A DNA stretch of 64,000 nucleotides from Punica granatum (taxonomy: Eukaryota > Streptophyta > Magnoliopsida > Myrtales > Lythraceae), in contig NC_045129.1 of assembly GCF_007655135.1 (NCBI RefSeq), positions 39,743,122 to 39,807,121 on the forward strand, written 5' to 3'. The position numbers and the translations under genes are program-made. The notes under the pieces are model-generated. The model did no database searches. It had not been told where the DNA came from and saw only the letters and a list, made by a program, of their open reading frames with translations. This document shows, in pieces, positions 11,956 to 24,039 of this stretch (within the stretch, counting starts at the first letter, position 1; every line of letters begins with the position of its first letter).

Positions 11956-13370
11956 AGTAATTACTGTAAACTATACTTTTAGTCCTTACCTTTGCTTATT
12001 TTTCTATTTTTATCATTTTTTCTATTTTTGTCATATACCGTGCATTACTTTTTTTTTTCATTCTACTGTTAACTTTTCTGTTAAGTATGCCGAGTAAGAC
12101 ATTCATAGATGATCCGCATCATAAAAAAGAGCCACGTGGATTAATCATTTCCCATTGAACAGAACTGGTGGCCCCTTTATAGGTTTTGTTCAAATTCTCT
12201 TATCAAAATGAAAATATGCATCTTCCTCCCATTAGTTTAATTAATTTGTTAGAGAAAAGATAAATAAAACCCAAAGAAAGAAAATAATCAATTGAACACA
12301 GAAGAAGACAATGAACATAGAAGAAGATGAACATTGAACAATAGCGAGTACATCAACACACAGGGCATCCTTCTTTTCTCCCATTTAGAGATGCTGAACC
12401 AATTTGCCACATTCAAAAAAGATCTAAGCAAAGCTAATCCAAACAAACTGAATCCCCGACTTATCAAAAGAGTAGATTAACTAAGTAAATAGTTTATAAT
12501 AAATATCATTTCTTGTAAATAAAACTGAGAAGTTTAAAATAAATTAAAAAAAAGAGAGAGAAGCAACTAGACTGCAAAGAAGAAGGAATGTGATGGTTCC
12601 CAGTGCTCGAATCTCCCTTACACTTTCTCTAAATTAGAGAGAAGATCTAGGTGGTGGTGGCTTGGCCGCCAGCCAACAACCGCCCAGAAGAGGTCGCTGG
12701 TGGCCTTTGATGTCGCTAGCGACCCCATTTGAAGGGTTGGTGGCCGGAGCTGGGAGCCACCTCTACCCCCAACCCATTTCTTCTTCGTAGCACAATTACT
12801 GTTTTTTTATTTAAAAGTTTGTAAATCATCTTTTCATAAACTTAAACCGCGGGAATTTGGTTCGTATACCAGTTTATTTATGTGACATTGCGCATCGTAA
12901 TTGATCCACGTTTTAAGATGGATCGGGAATGACTTGATAATATTGTAGGTGAAAGACACAAAAGAAAATTTTGAAGGACTATATTATATGTGGTAAAATA
13001 TGAATTTTTTTTTTTACGTTCCTCTCTAAAATCATCCATAGTTATCCCATATTAATATAATATTTTTCATTTTTTTTCCTTTCCCTTTCTGCTACTTTTT
13101 TTTTCAACCATCTTCTATTAATTTCTTTTCTTATTACTTAGTATAAGGCCTAAATTTAAGAAAATACATACCTCCCTTTAATTTTTAAATTAAATTTCTT
13201 ATACTTAAATATTCAAATTTTGATGTGGGAGTCTAACACTTTCCTCTATGTCGTGCTTGACTCGTTGTAATATAATTGATTGGGAATTAAATAGAAATGT
13301 AATGTGAATAAATGAGAAATGGAATTGGAAAAATAAAAAAAGATTTTATTGTTTGAATGGAGATAATAGA
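11956..13370. other. AT-rich intergenic DNA, no gene seen
   Basis: AT-rich with long T runs. A GC-richer patch at 12590-12790 (GGTGGTGGTGGCTTGGCCGCCAGCC and onward) resembles the interior of the MULE at 32989-34043, but I see no paired terminal repeats. No supported coding sequence. Confidence 0.4.
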
Positions 13371-13377
13371 AAGAGTG

Positions 13378-13735
13378 AATAGGCAATTTCGTCCCTGAAA
13401 TTGGGGTGTTACATCAATTAGATCCCTAACTTTTTTTACATCAATTTAGTTCCTTAAATTTGGAAGTTACATCAATTGGATCCTTGAAGCATCAGTTAGA
13501 TCCCTGAGATTAGGGTGTTACATCAATTGGGTTCCTGACATTTTTTTTATATCAATTTAGTCCTTTAAATTTGAAAGTTTCATCAATTGAATCATTGACA
13601 CATCAATTAGGTCCCTCATTTTGCATAAACACATCAATTTAGTGCTTGCGTTTATAAATTGCATCAATTTGGTCTTCTGTCAACCATGAAAGGTTACTTT
13701 TTTCCACTGAAAATGCATCAATTCAATCATTTTTT
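13378..13735. repeat. Degenerate tandem repeat with motif ACATCAATTnRGTCCCTnA
   Basis: The phrase ACATCAATTAGATCCCT and close variants recur about ten times, spaced 30-50 bp apart (for example near 13412, 13437, 13470, 13521, 13592 and 13632). It reads as a decayed short-period array or an elongated transposon terminal repeat. The phrase 'TTnGTCCCTGAAATT' also occurs at the ends of the MULEs at 21168 and 32989, which suggests a common origin, but no inverted partner was found here. Confidence 0.5.
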
Positions 13736-13739
13736 CACT

Positions 13740-14734
13740 GAAAATACATAAAAAGATTCTTTTTGATACAGCAATTAGATCCTTCCGTTATGACTCGAAC
13801 CCCCCATGAGCCTCCCGAGTCACATCTGCTTGATGATGCAAGATCTAAGTTCATCAAGGTTGGATCTAATCTAGCCAACTGGAGAGCAGTCGGGGAGGAT
13901 ACCAAGGTTTTGCTGGAAATGGAAGTCCGGTGGTGGCGGACCTGCAGCAACGCGCAGATGTGGTACGACGAAGGAAGTGGTGGCTAAGGGGCAGATTGTC
14001 GAAAATATAAATGAGTAGTTGAGAACAAATCAGTAATTGTCCTAATTACATATGTGGAATATGAATTACTTACGGATTAGGGAAGAGTGACACATCACGT
14101 AAACAAATTAAGCAGTCGTAAAATCCATATGTAAAACACTTCTTCCACTGACATCAGCGATTTCCTTCACTAAACAAAAACAAGCAATAACATGGCCTTT
14201 AAGATTCCCACCATAACATATAAGAGACGCAAATAAAACCAGCTGGAGTCCCAGCAGTGCAGTGCGACATCATGTCATAAAAGAGGGCGGAGGCGCACAT
14301 CAGCTCGCCTCTATGCTCAATTCGTCCAGCCAAGCCCGTCACCTCACACCGTCAAAAGCGCAAATTCCAAGTTTGTAATACAAAATGTCAAAAGGGGTTT
14401 GGTTTTGTTGTCATCATCAACCATTTTCCCTCAACAAAACAGAACCCCAAGCTGACCCGACCCGCACTCCAGCACAGCACCTGCCCCCACAAATCCACAA
14501 ACTTCCATTTCTCCCCCCCAACAATATTCCCAGTCCTCATCTCCATCTCCATGTCCATCTTCATCTCCATCTTAAGCAAACAGTGCACTCCTCTGTGCAA
14601 ACACAAACTAAGAATGAGCACACTCACGGATCGCTGCATCTTATATATTTAGCTTAATACTCTCAATTCATTATATGATGCCAAGCGACATAAATGTTTG
14701 TCCTTGTCTTGACATGAAATCACCACACCATATC
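13740..14734. other. Intergenic and 3' UTR of the EngB-family gene
   Basis: The segment 13760-13987 is an open frame on both strands but has no recognisable domain. From about 14150 the sequence probably includes the 3' UTR of the GTPase gene. It contains a direct repeat of 'CATCTCCATCTCCATGTCCATCTTC' style near 14539-14572. No gene called. Confidence 0.4.
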
Positions 14735-17700
14735 TCAGACTTTTGCAATCCGAGCAATCTTCGCAAGCACTGTTCTTAAACTTCTGATCCCAGCTCCTGA
14801 TTTTGAGCTCACCATCATCTGAGAGAAAAAATAGTCAAAATTAGTAGTACATTTATATTTACTTTATGTACTCCCTCTTCAAAATCCATACAGATGGGAT
14901 GGATGACTCAGGAAAAGCTTCATACCACAGGCTGCACTATGGACTTGCTGGCCTTGAGGTTCTGTGAACACCAACATGCAAACAACAGCACCACATTATA
15001 ATTAGCTTATGTTACTGGCAAGAAAAATGCTCATTCCAATTTCACCAACACATAAAATTACATGTAGGGTCCAAAACCTTAACCGCATATATACATATAT
15101 CATAATATTAACATCTGACCTCCTCAATCTGCATTGCCCGGCGTGCCACATCAATTGGGAAAACCAGATCCGTCTTGGTCAAGACAATCTGATATTTAGT
15201 TTGAGATCTGAAATGTTTGATACTATCTTATTTAGTACAGGAAACCTAGCTAGAGATGGAAACCAATTACTCAATACACTACACAGCTTTACATAAAAAA
15301 AAAAAAAAAAAAAACCACTACACAGCTGCTAGAGAGAAATATATTCTTCTCTCTTGCAGCATATTACGAGAAGGTAACATCGGCCTGTAATGCCAAAATC
15401 TTCAAAGGCAGATAAAAATATACGCACATACAAGACCACATACGCAAACATATAGAGAGGGTCTAGAACGGCACCTTTCCATCAAATCAATAAGCTCATG
15501 ATCCCTTGGCTTCATACCCCATTTTGTGTCAATTAGCAGACAAACTCGCTTTAAACCTATTCTTGTGGAGACATACTCCTTCACCTACACGACATCACAG
15601 TCACAGCCACCACCAACTTTTATCAGCTTGTAAACAGAAGTATTTATACATGCTTCGTGTGATGCAACAAGTTAACAAGTTCCCATTAATTGCATCAGAC
15701 AGCATGCAAATGACTGTACAAAGCAACTGAAATGTATGATAACCTTATGCAGTTAAATGCTATGACGCAACTCTGCTGGAAAAGACAAAGAGCATTTGCA
15801 TACTCACAAGTTCCTCCCAAGCATCCTTGACTTCATCTTTTGCGTAAGCAAATCCATATCCCGGTAAATCAACCAATGAGAGTTTTGGTCCTAGTTTAAA
15901 GAAATTAATAGTCTGCAGATGACACGTTACTGTCAAAACAAGATCTCAAATATGCTCAAGAGCAGAATGTCAGGAAAAGAGAATGCAACACCTGAGTAAG
16001 TCCAGGTTTGTCAGATGTCCGCGCCACACCCCACTGTCTCGTAAGTGAGTTCAACAATGATGACTTCCCCACATTTGACCTCCCTATTGAAGAAAGAAAC
16101 AACAAGCAAATGCCGGTTTTATTGATAAGACCAAAACACGAAAAAACAGCGCGAACTAAGCGGTAAAGCGAATTTTTAGTAGAAATCTCTTTTAGGACCA
16201 GATAGATTACTCTTTCAGGATGGGAAAGATTATTCAGAAAAATAAAGTCAAACATAGAGGCATAAGACCAAAAATCATAACACACAAGGATAAAATCATA
16301 AAGTCCACTAATGCTGGAAATCTCCACCTGCAAATGCGATCTCTGGGACTTCAGGGGGTGGGAACGATGATGAAACCTTTGCAGCAGCAAAGAAGGTCAA
16401 TTTATTCCTGAATATCTGTTGAAATGGTCAGCACTATAATTTAATCAACATAACAACAGATAAGGATGAACCAGATTAAGTACATACACACTTTCTCGAG
16501 GAAAATATGATGGACAACTGATTCTTGTTAGTCATGCAAAACTTACAGTTTCTTCGATTCGTTCTCTTTCAGAGCTCATTGAGAAGGGAATATCGTCTAA
16601 AGGAGCAGATAGCTCCGTGTTGTATCCCGCCCTCCGTAGCTCAATTGTCCGTCTTCGACCAAGCAACTGCCAAAATGACAATTCAAAAGGAGAACTTGGT
16701 AATGGAGGACATGACATTGCCTACAACAATATGAGAAGAACATCGAAGATTACGTTATCCTCAACAAAGGAAAGGATAGAAGGGCCGGGCTGAATTGCTC
16801 GGAACTGAGCATTCTTTGAGATTTCAACGCTGTCCTGTGACTCCATTTTCTTCTCCTTTATTGTTTCTGGAAAGCAGGTCAAGGAAGGAGTACATGAGCT
16901 TGCAAATATATCCAGTCCAGCAGGAGTACAAGAGCAGAGATAATACTACTGCAAGCGAAGGCACAAGCAAAGCCACATGCGCTAATTTTCCACCAACCTA
17001 CCATTCAATATCAATATAAAAGATAGAACTAACATTGATACGATACGATATGATATGATACTCAATTTGCAAAGAAAGTTAAACAATGCATCAGAAAACC
17101 GCAGTTCAGATTAAGTGTATCTATAGGAAACCAATTAGCTTAGCCTTAGTTACAGTAACAGGGAGTGGCAAGTTGGACAGTTTATTAGATTACTAACCAT
17201 GAACAACTATTCCGTCATCAAGCCGCTTATTCGAGATATCATGTGGATCAAGGCGAATCACCCGCTTCCGCTTTTTGGGCTGATCATCCTTCACCTCAGG
17301 ATGATCACCATGAGCATCTCGTTTCTCCTGTTGCCTTCTCCTGGCAGTCGTGGAAGAAGGAACCTCCGCACGTACGCCTTGTTTCTGAACCAAATGACCA
17401 CTCGAATCCATCGAATGCTTCTTGGCCGGACTCTTCTGCTTCCCGGCATTCCATCTCTCTGTGTCCTTGACCTCGGTTTTCAAGGTCAGACTGGTGGCTC
17501 GCGTCTTCCCTACTTTAGCTTGAAAACTGGCACCAGCCTTGCCGCCGGAAACCCACATGGAGCGAGATGGCCCGTCGCTACCCTCTTCTCCTAATAATTT
17601 ATTAGATGACAGCAGAAGGCTCTGTTTCCTTTTCGATGACGATCTGCTTCTGCTGGGGGAGGACGAGGGCGACCGAGGTAGCTCAGCAAAAATCCGCTTC

Positions 17701-17909
17701 TTATCCATCAGGATTGACTTCGAACCACGCTTGGTTCTCTCATGGTTGTGGTTGTCTCCATTGCGGACTCCATCTGCTCTAGGAGGACTTTGAACCCCAG
17801 AAGAACCCCCAGCAAGTTTCTTGGGAATTCGAGAGGGGAGCTGAAGCTTGAGCTTTCTACTAAGCTTCACCTGCAAGCTAGCTGCCTCTGCGGGCATTCT
17901 CCTGTCCAA
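14735..17909 (-). CDS. EngB/YihA-family GTP-binding protein with long basic N-terminal extension, 10 exons
   Basis: The family is a TRAFAC-class P-loop GTPase; bacterial EngB helps assemble the large ribosomal subunit. Coding exons on the minus strand are 17909-17198, 16866-16754, 16666-16547, 16415-16328, 16083-15992, 15912-15808, 15584-15475, 15207-15120, 14961-14926 and 14818-14735. They join in phase to 515 residues. G motifs are G1 GRSNVGKS (345-352), G3 DLPG (390-393), G4 TKTD (457-460) and G5 SSKSG (492-496). The first 237 residues form a Ser/Lys/Arg-rich, probably disordered extension ending [22 protein letters not shown], with an NLS-like KKRKR. This extension marks the branch similar to Arabidopsis At5g58370 rather than the shorter organellar EngB proteins (assignment from memory). 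Location, nuclear or organellar, cannot be settled. ATGs at codons 1 and 5 are both possible starts. Confidence 0.9.
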
Positions 17910-18184
17910 TCCAGCCTAGCCCGCCTGAGCTCAATCAATCAATCCAGCTCCCTCCTGGTAACATTTCCCGCCGATGACTGGTTCTTAGGGTTCCGTACAC
18001 TGGCACTGGCACTGGCACTGGCACAGCCGTCGCCGTGACGTGACCGACTGTGAATAGTAGTAGTAATTAATACTGTACTAGAGAGAGAACGGAAGACGAA
18101 AGATGGCTGATGGACCGAGAAAATCCTTTTCTAAGTTTAATTTCCTGTGAAGAGTCCAAAGATGGAGATGAGGCCAATCTCGTT

Positions 18185-18240
18185 TCTCTTTGGGCTGAAC
18201 TCTTTTTTTTTTTCTTTTGAGATCGTGGTCGGGCCCATTC
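18185..18240. promoter_or_regulatory. Site II-like motifs upstream of the EngB-family gene
   Basis: TTTGGGCTGAA at about 18188 and TCGGGCCCATT at about 18229 lie roughly 280-320 bp upstream of the start codon at 17909. The spacing and type match the other housekeeping promoters in this window. Nearer the start, CTGGCA is repeated four times in tandem (18001-18022). Function is inferred from motif and position only. Confidence 0.35.
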
Positions 18241-18733
18241 CTCTTCTCTTGGTTTAGATACATTTGATACGTCGGAATTAATAAAGTGTATTTTATAATG
18301 TGAAATATAATTTTGCTTAGAGAAAAATAATTTTTTTTCTAATTAAACTTGAAAATGTGAATGAATGTATTCGTTATCATTTCAATGATGAATGCATGAG
18401 AAATTAAAATGTGGTACTTATCCAACGGAAAATAAAAATAAAAAAGAAGGTTGAACTTATATTAAGTAGCACTACAACATATGATGTGTATGTAGACCTA
18501 GGGAAAACCCCGGGATTGTTTTCCATTTCATGCTTTTCCATCAAGTTATTTGTACAGCATAATTTCTTTCATTTATTTGAATTAAGCTTTTATGCACCAT
18601 ATCATTATACATGCTTCAAATTACATGCTTCAAAAGCAAATCGTGCGCGTTAGAATCTGAGCTCCTGCAAGGTAGCTTGTGTGTTATTGTTTTTCATTTT
18701 TAATTGGCGAGGGATAACAAAAAAGAATCATAA
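18241..18733. other. AT-rich intergenic DNA, no gene seen
   Basis: No splice-flanked coding exon or transposon terminus was recognised. The sequence is AT-rich with short homopolymers. Confidence 0.4.
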
Positions 18734-18956
18734 ATGCTGCAGCTTTTGTGGGTGCCTTCTTTTGGTTCTGTTGCTTGTGAGATTCATGCTTTCAAAGTTT
18801 CTTCTTCTGCTGAAAGTTTATTGATTGAGACACCTGCTCAATTGACTCCAAAGAGAGCAATAAGCAGTGGTGATAATTATCGAATATCCACATACGGCGA
18901 GCAATCTTTGCCTAGCCATAAGCCCGCAAAAAGATCTCTCAATTTCTCTGTGGAAG
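18734..18956 (+). pseudogene. Fragment resembling plant DNA replication licensing factor CDT1
   Basis: One open exon-like segment encodes ESLLIETPAQLTPKRAISSG, then about 20 residues later HKPAKRSLNFSVEG. It is followed by a plausible donor (GAAG|GTAATT). The spacing of 'ETPAQ-TPKR' and 'KPAKRSLxFS' is what I remember from the segment between the two winged-helix domains of plant CDT1. No other CDT1 exon with conserved helices was found upstream or downstream, so this is probably an isolated fragment. The family assignment is from memory and unconfirmed. Confidence 0.4.
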
Positions 18957-21157
18957 GTAATTGCAGTGCATCAAGTTTTGCTGTGGGTGAGTCAGAAAGT
19001 AATGAACATTTTCTCTCTTAACAGTATTTGTGCTGCAGTACCTATAGCAGACGTGGTTTGTCCAATGAGGAGATCATCTATGAGGTTCGGGTGGGTGCAA
19101 CTTATCTATTATTTCTTATGACTTCTCTTTGCTGTTCATGGTGATGTTATGTATAGCTTTTGTACAATCTGCAGTGTCAGTGTGAACGTAGAACTAACTA
19201 AATCAGAAATTGGCTATAATAAAACTCATGCTTGAGAGCTGGAATACCAATTGATAATTATAAAGCTGATACATACTCTTTCTACAAAGACTGAAGACAC
19301 AAAAACAACTGTTATTTCTTTCTTGATGTACCTCTTACCATTTTTTTTTTCTTTTGTAAGGATAAATATAAATATATTATATATGTATATTAGATATACA
19401 ACTACTACCTTATATACTTCCTTATGTATAGACTTCTGCAGCATTCAAGTTGAGCCTTGAGCCGCCTTCGCATATCAGCTCGAGTGTCTTCTGAGTTTGA
19501 ATCCATTTGTTAAAATCTGTGGAAATGATGAATAATCATGTAAGATGAGTGGAAAACACATAAAATTTTCTTACAGGGACTGTTAGTGTCACATATTCAG
19601 TAAAGCTAGTATTACACATATATCAAAGCTTTGACTTTTATGTCTATGTATAGCTTAAAACTCTTAATGAACTTTTGTGATGCTTCTTCATGCTCTATAT
19701 AACCTACAGACCTCTGTTAATACAAAAGAATTCTGTAAATAAAAGCTCCAACTGCCTCAGTAAAATCTGGGGTATCAACGAACTATAATGTACGCTAAGT
19801 GGCAAGAATTTCTTCCACCTGTACCGTCAAATCCCTTAAGTGAAGAGTTTCTTCTAAAGTCCCCCCAGTTGAAAGCCTTTATAACAAAACTTGAAGTTCT
19901 TTAAAAATTTCGGGGAGAAAAAAAAAAAGGGTTGTCAGGGGAGCTTAAACTGCGATCAATATCTTTTACAGATATGTTATTGTGCAATAATATACGGAAG
20001 CAAAGAACTTACTGGTAACTCTCTCAACCTGAAAGGCTCAGCTCAGTTGCTGTCTCTTCTCTTATCATTTCGTCTTTGGGATTTATATTTGCTATATGCA
20101 CTCTTTTTACTATATATATAGAAGGGGATGCAATTGTTAGTGAAGTGAAACGAAGTTATTGTTATATCGCTCTCGGCCTCTCGGCCTCAACCTTTCACCT
20201 TCTGCACCAGCTCTGCAGTGTCTAAATGATTCTGCAGAGAAAAACAACAATCATATTAACGGTTTTCTTCCAAGAAGTGTGTTACAAATTGTAGAATTAA
20301 AGAGCTTACTCAAAAGTCTGTCACCTCATGCGTGACTGTTGCGTTTTCTTGTTATTTCAGCTTCTTTTATTGGTAGCAGCAGTGTGCACAACTTCTCTGG
20401 ACAAATACACTAAAATCATGAAAATCAATGAACTTTTCGGTTAGTCTGTCTCTACTTTTATGCCTTTGGCGTGACTCAGACACAGCTTAGGTGTATAAAA
20501 TTTTCTAGCGGATAATAGTATTCATGTAAGCAAATTGTAAACAATCCTTCTTAAAGATAGTATTGTTGATTGTCCTGTTCATGCATGTGGTGGATTTAAA
20601 TGCATAAGGTGTGATGGTGGAAATGAAATTCATCTTTCAGGTCGAGAGAAGTGGTTAAAATCCTTTTATCTTCCAAAGCGTTGTTGAAAATTTGCATGCT
20701 CGCCTTGAATTCTGCAGAATAAAGTATGGAATCACTTAGAGAATTTAAAAGCAAATAGACTAATTTCTTTGTGATGTTGGTGTCAGTGTTGTCCGCTTAT
20801 TAGTTCAGCTTCTTAAAGATTTTGAATTTGCTGGCGATTGGCAATATTTAAGATGTTGAATCTGCTGCAATATTCACAGCTTCACTGTAAGACGATAAAT
20901 GATATTGCAATGAAATTACAAAAGGTGAAGAACTTACTGGTAATTCTTTCGGCGTGAAACCTCAGTGTGGTCTTCTCTTATTATTGCAGCAGCTTCAAGA
21001 TTGCCGCGCAGGCAAGTATAAGCTCAGCTTCTCCGGTTTTGTTGTTTAAATAGGGAAGGAAAATGCACATGTCAATATTTATAAGGGGATGAAAGAGATG
21101 AGGCGGCAAGGACAGGCAGAAATTCAAATTCAATGTTAAGGAAATTCTTGTTTTATA
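18957..21157. other. Intergenic DNA with no supported gene
   Basis: About 2.2 kb of AT-rich sequence with short frames only. The phrases 'AAGAACTTACTGGTAA-TCTnTC' (20006 and 20928) and 'CTTCTCTTAT-ATT' (20056 and 20971) recur about 920 bp apart, hinting at an old, diverged duplication of roughly 19.97-20.10 and 20.88-21.00 kb. No transposon boundary was recognised. Confidence 0.35.
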
Positions 21158-21167
21158 ATTTTGCTTA

Positions 21168-21690
21168 GACAAAATTGACAATTTGATCCCTAAAATATAC
21201 ACCTCCTCACGACGAGTTCGTCCCTGAAATTTATTTTGTGTACTAATTGGTCCAGACGTTGCGAACGTTAGGACGAATTGGTCCTTCCGTTCGAAAAAAT
21301 GAGAGGTCCCTGACGGAGATTGCCTCTGGACGCTGTTAATTGCAGTGTTGATCGTCCCCTCAAGTGAAAAGGCTTCCCGCCCCTAATTGCTCCAAATTGT
21401 TGTTTGATCAAACCCTAATTGAGCTTGTTGCTTCCACTGCAATCATCAAATCCACCCAGACGCCTCAAGATTTCTGCAATTAAGAGTGTCGCCCGTGATC
21501 TTCCGAAGTTGCAATCATAGTTCTTGGTCTTTTTCCGGTGAGCAGCACCTGGGATCAACCGCTGCGGGAGTTGGCTCGCGCTCGAAGGTTGTTCTGCTGC
21601 GTTGCACATGGGCAGGAGGTCAGTTAAATTCCTGATTGTTGGTCGTTTGTGCGGTTTTAAGTTGTTTTTGGGGGGTTTCCCGGGATATAT
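21168..21690 (+). repeat. Left terminal inverted repeat of the Pack-MULE
   Basis: Pairs with 24040-24560. Shared landmarks in order include GTCCCTGAAATTTATTTTGT, CGAATTGGTCCTTCCGTTCG, GGTCCCTGACGGAGATTG, CTTCCGAAGTTGCAATCAT and CACCTGGGATCAACCGCTGC. Differences are scattered substitutions and small indels, roughly one in ten positions by eye. Confidence 0.85.
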
Positions 21691-21906
21691 TAAAAACAAC
21701 CATGTGCAAGGTGCTTGCGTTGTTTTTGGGGGGTTTTCCTATATGCTCTCTCATTACCAAGGTGCTTGGGTCGTTTGTCTTGATTGCTGGTTTAGGCTCT
21801 ATTATAAGATTGCATATAACATAACCTCAGCCTTATAGTTGATTTATTTGGTTATTCATTTGATATTCTTTTGAATCTTATGCAGATGTGAGGTTGCAGT
21901 TATATG

Positions 21907-22140
21907 TCATGACGTGAAGCTGCTGAAGGAGAGATTCAACTCGGGTGTTTCTCTCAGCAAGTCTATTTCCTTTGGGCAAACAAGTTGCATCTTAGCATCC
22001 TCGAGCTCGTCCATCAATAGCAGTGCATCCTCAGATTGAATTCCTGATGATAGAGAGACCTGCAAAGCTCCAAATGATAGTAGCCTGGAATCGTCAATTG
22101 ATGGTTCATCCTCACGAAAGGAATCTGAAGACAAGAACAT
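21907..22140 (-). pseudogene. Unidentified captured exon-like fragment inside the Pack-MULE
   Basis: A minus-strand frame of 77 codons from ATG to TGA reads MFLSSDSFREDEPSIDDSRL and later DALLLMDELEDAKMQLVCPK, an acidic, leucine-rich, protein-like composition without low complexity. I do not recognise it. It lies in the element interior on the same strand as the glutathione peroxidase fragment, so it could be a second captured piece and possibly part of a chimeric transcript. Confidence 0.35.
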
Positions 22141-23086
22141 CGCTGGAGCAGAGCAAAAAGAGCTGTCGGATGAAGGGTGGGAGCTCTATGAGAATTGATG
22201 GAAGTTGATTGCAGGCAATGAAATGAAAGACGGGAATTTGTTAATAATCGTTTACGGTTCGGTTTGGTAGAGTACGAATTGGCATTTTGTACAGAGAATA
22301 GATCCAGAATAATTGACTGAGTCTTGCGTTCTGTTTCCTTTTGCGGGTGGTTGCTGCTGTTTAACTGATACTACATTGATGGAAATGTTCTTTGACTATC
22401 TATATACATATAGGCTGCATGTTTATTTTTTGCTATATAGTGTTATGCAGTACTTGAGCCGAATGCAATATAAAATAACTTTAGTGTCTTGGCAGCCTAA
22501 CAAAGATGTTGTTTTGACCAGACAGTTGTTTCTTTTAACATCGAATGAATCTTATGTAACTTTTGTGAGCTTTTTAGTTGGTGAATCCAAAGATCGGAAA
22601 TTGCTATATGGAATACATACAAGTTTGCAGTGCTGCCATAAATCATTTTCAATCGCTTTTACGTGCGGCAATTACACTACACCAAACTCAGTAAAGAGTA
22701 CAAGCCTTTGAGATACAATAAAGTAATAAAATGAGTATTCGGTTGTACGCACAAAAACTTGATCTTTTCTGTTTCCTCTTGCTGATGATTTTATGAACAA
22801 GAGCATTATTTCTGACAAAATCCTAAGTCCATTCCGCAGTGTTCAATTGAAAACAGAATCATACAAAGGCCTTTCTACTCATCATCCCAAGACTGACAAG
22901 ACGAGATATGCATATAATACAGACACCGCGGAGTACGAAAGCTCCGCGACAAGCTGGTATATCCCCACACCAAAACAAAACAAGGCAAGAGTTTGACCAA
23001 ACTAGCAGCAATTACAACTCTCTTGCACACTTTGTCGCTTGATACACATCTTTTACTCAAGCTCTGTTCTGGCAAAATCATGTGCT

Positions 23087-23686
23087 TCATCCCTCTCCTA
23101 ATGCTTTCTTTATGTCCGCCTGGGTCAAGTGCATCGAGGGCAATATGGAGCAAACATAATGAGTAAGATGACGAAAACTAGATGGCAATCAACTCAACTT
23201 TGCAATAAGCATACAAAATGGTCTACAAATGAGGGAAATTGTAAAACACCTATAGACCAAAACATTGCTGACTGACTTGTCAATGTTTACACTCATACAT
23301 GCATAATATGGATGGACGTACATACAGAGAATTCAAATATTAGGCATGGTATTCAATATATGCATTTAAACCAGATCGATTGAAAAGTTGAATGATATGT
23401 GGGTCATGTCTTAATTGTCATGGACTCATGGGATCAACGATGGTGAACACACCACCTGTATGAACAATTCTACTCTGATTCTAGGCAAGCATCTCTGCAG
23501 AGAGGGAGAGAGTATACCTCAATAGCTAATGGGCTGGTAGTTGGACCATAGCGCTTGATGACTTGCCCTTCCTTGTTGACCAGGAACTTGGTGAAGTTCC
23601 ATTTTATTCTAGAACCAAGAAATCCACTTGCATTTGATTTAAGGAACTTAATGCACCGGAGCTGCATTAGGTCCATTCACTCGCAC
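23087..23686 (-). pseudogene. Glutathione peroxidase C-terminal fragment, frameshifted, inside the Pack-MULE
   Basis: Two minus-strand exons are visible, 23686-23518 and 23119-23087, with intact splice sites (TAG acceptor, GAG|GTATAC donor, CAG acceptor). The first encodes [11 protein letters not shown], then after a frame change [20 protein letters not shown] and TSPLAIE; the second encodes ADIKKALGEG and a stop. This is the C-terminal third of a plant thiol peroxidase of the GPX family, including the WNFxKFLV motif. One extra T after CCGGTGCA shifts the frame and creates a TAA, so it cannot encode the full segment. The N-terminal exons with the catalytic cysteine are absent. Confidence 0.85.
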
Positions 23687-24039
23687 CTAGAAATTGCAAG
23701 TACATTGAGAAAACGGCAATGAAGAGATAAAAAGTTCCATTAATCTTCATTATGGCAATAGATTTATCAGGAGAAAAGCACAAAAACAGAATCTCGATAA
23801 ACTTGCTTATTTTTTCCCTCATAAGTCCATTTCGATCTCTGGAATTCAGAAGTTCGAGCACATTCAATCAATCAATACCAATGCCACACAATTCGGCTAG
23901 GTTACGTATTTGCCAGATCATCACTCAGAATATCGGGCCCTTTATATTACTTTGCAAGGCAAATATGCAACTGGTTATCCAACATTGAGCTCATGATTTG
24001 CTAGTAACAGGAGAAGGAAAGGCAAGGAGTTCCCCTGAA

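Noticed and set aside
17199..18038. Several plus-strand frames of 75-131 residues opposite the EngB-family first exon
   Set aside because: They are antisense shadows of the long first exon and have no recognisable domains.
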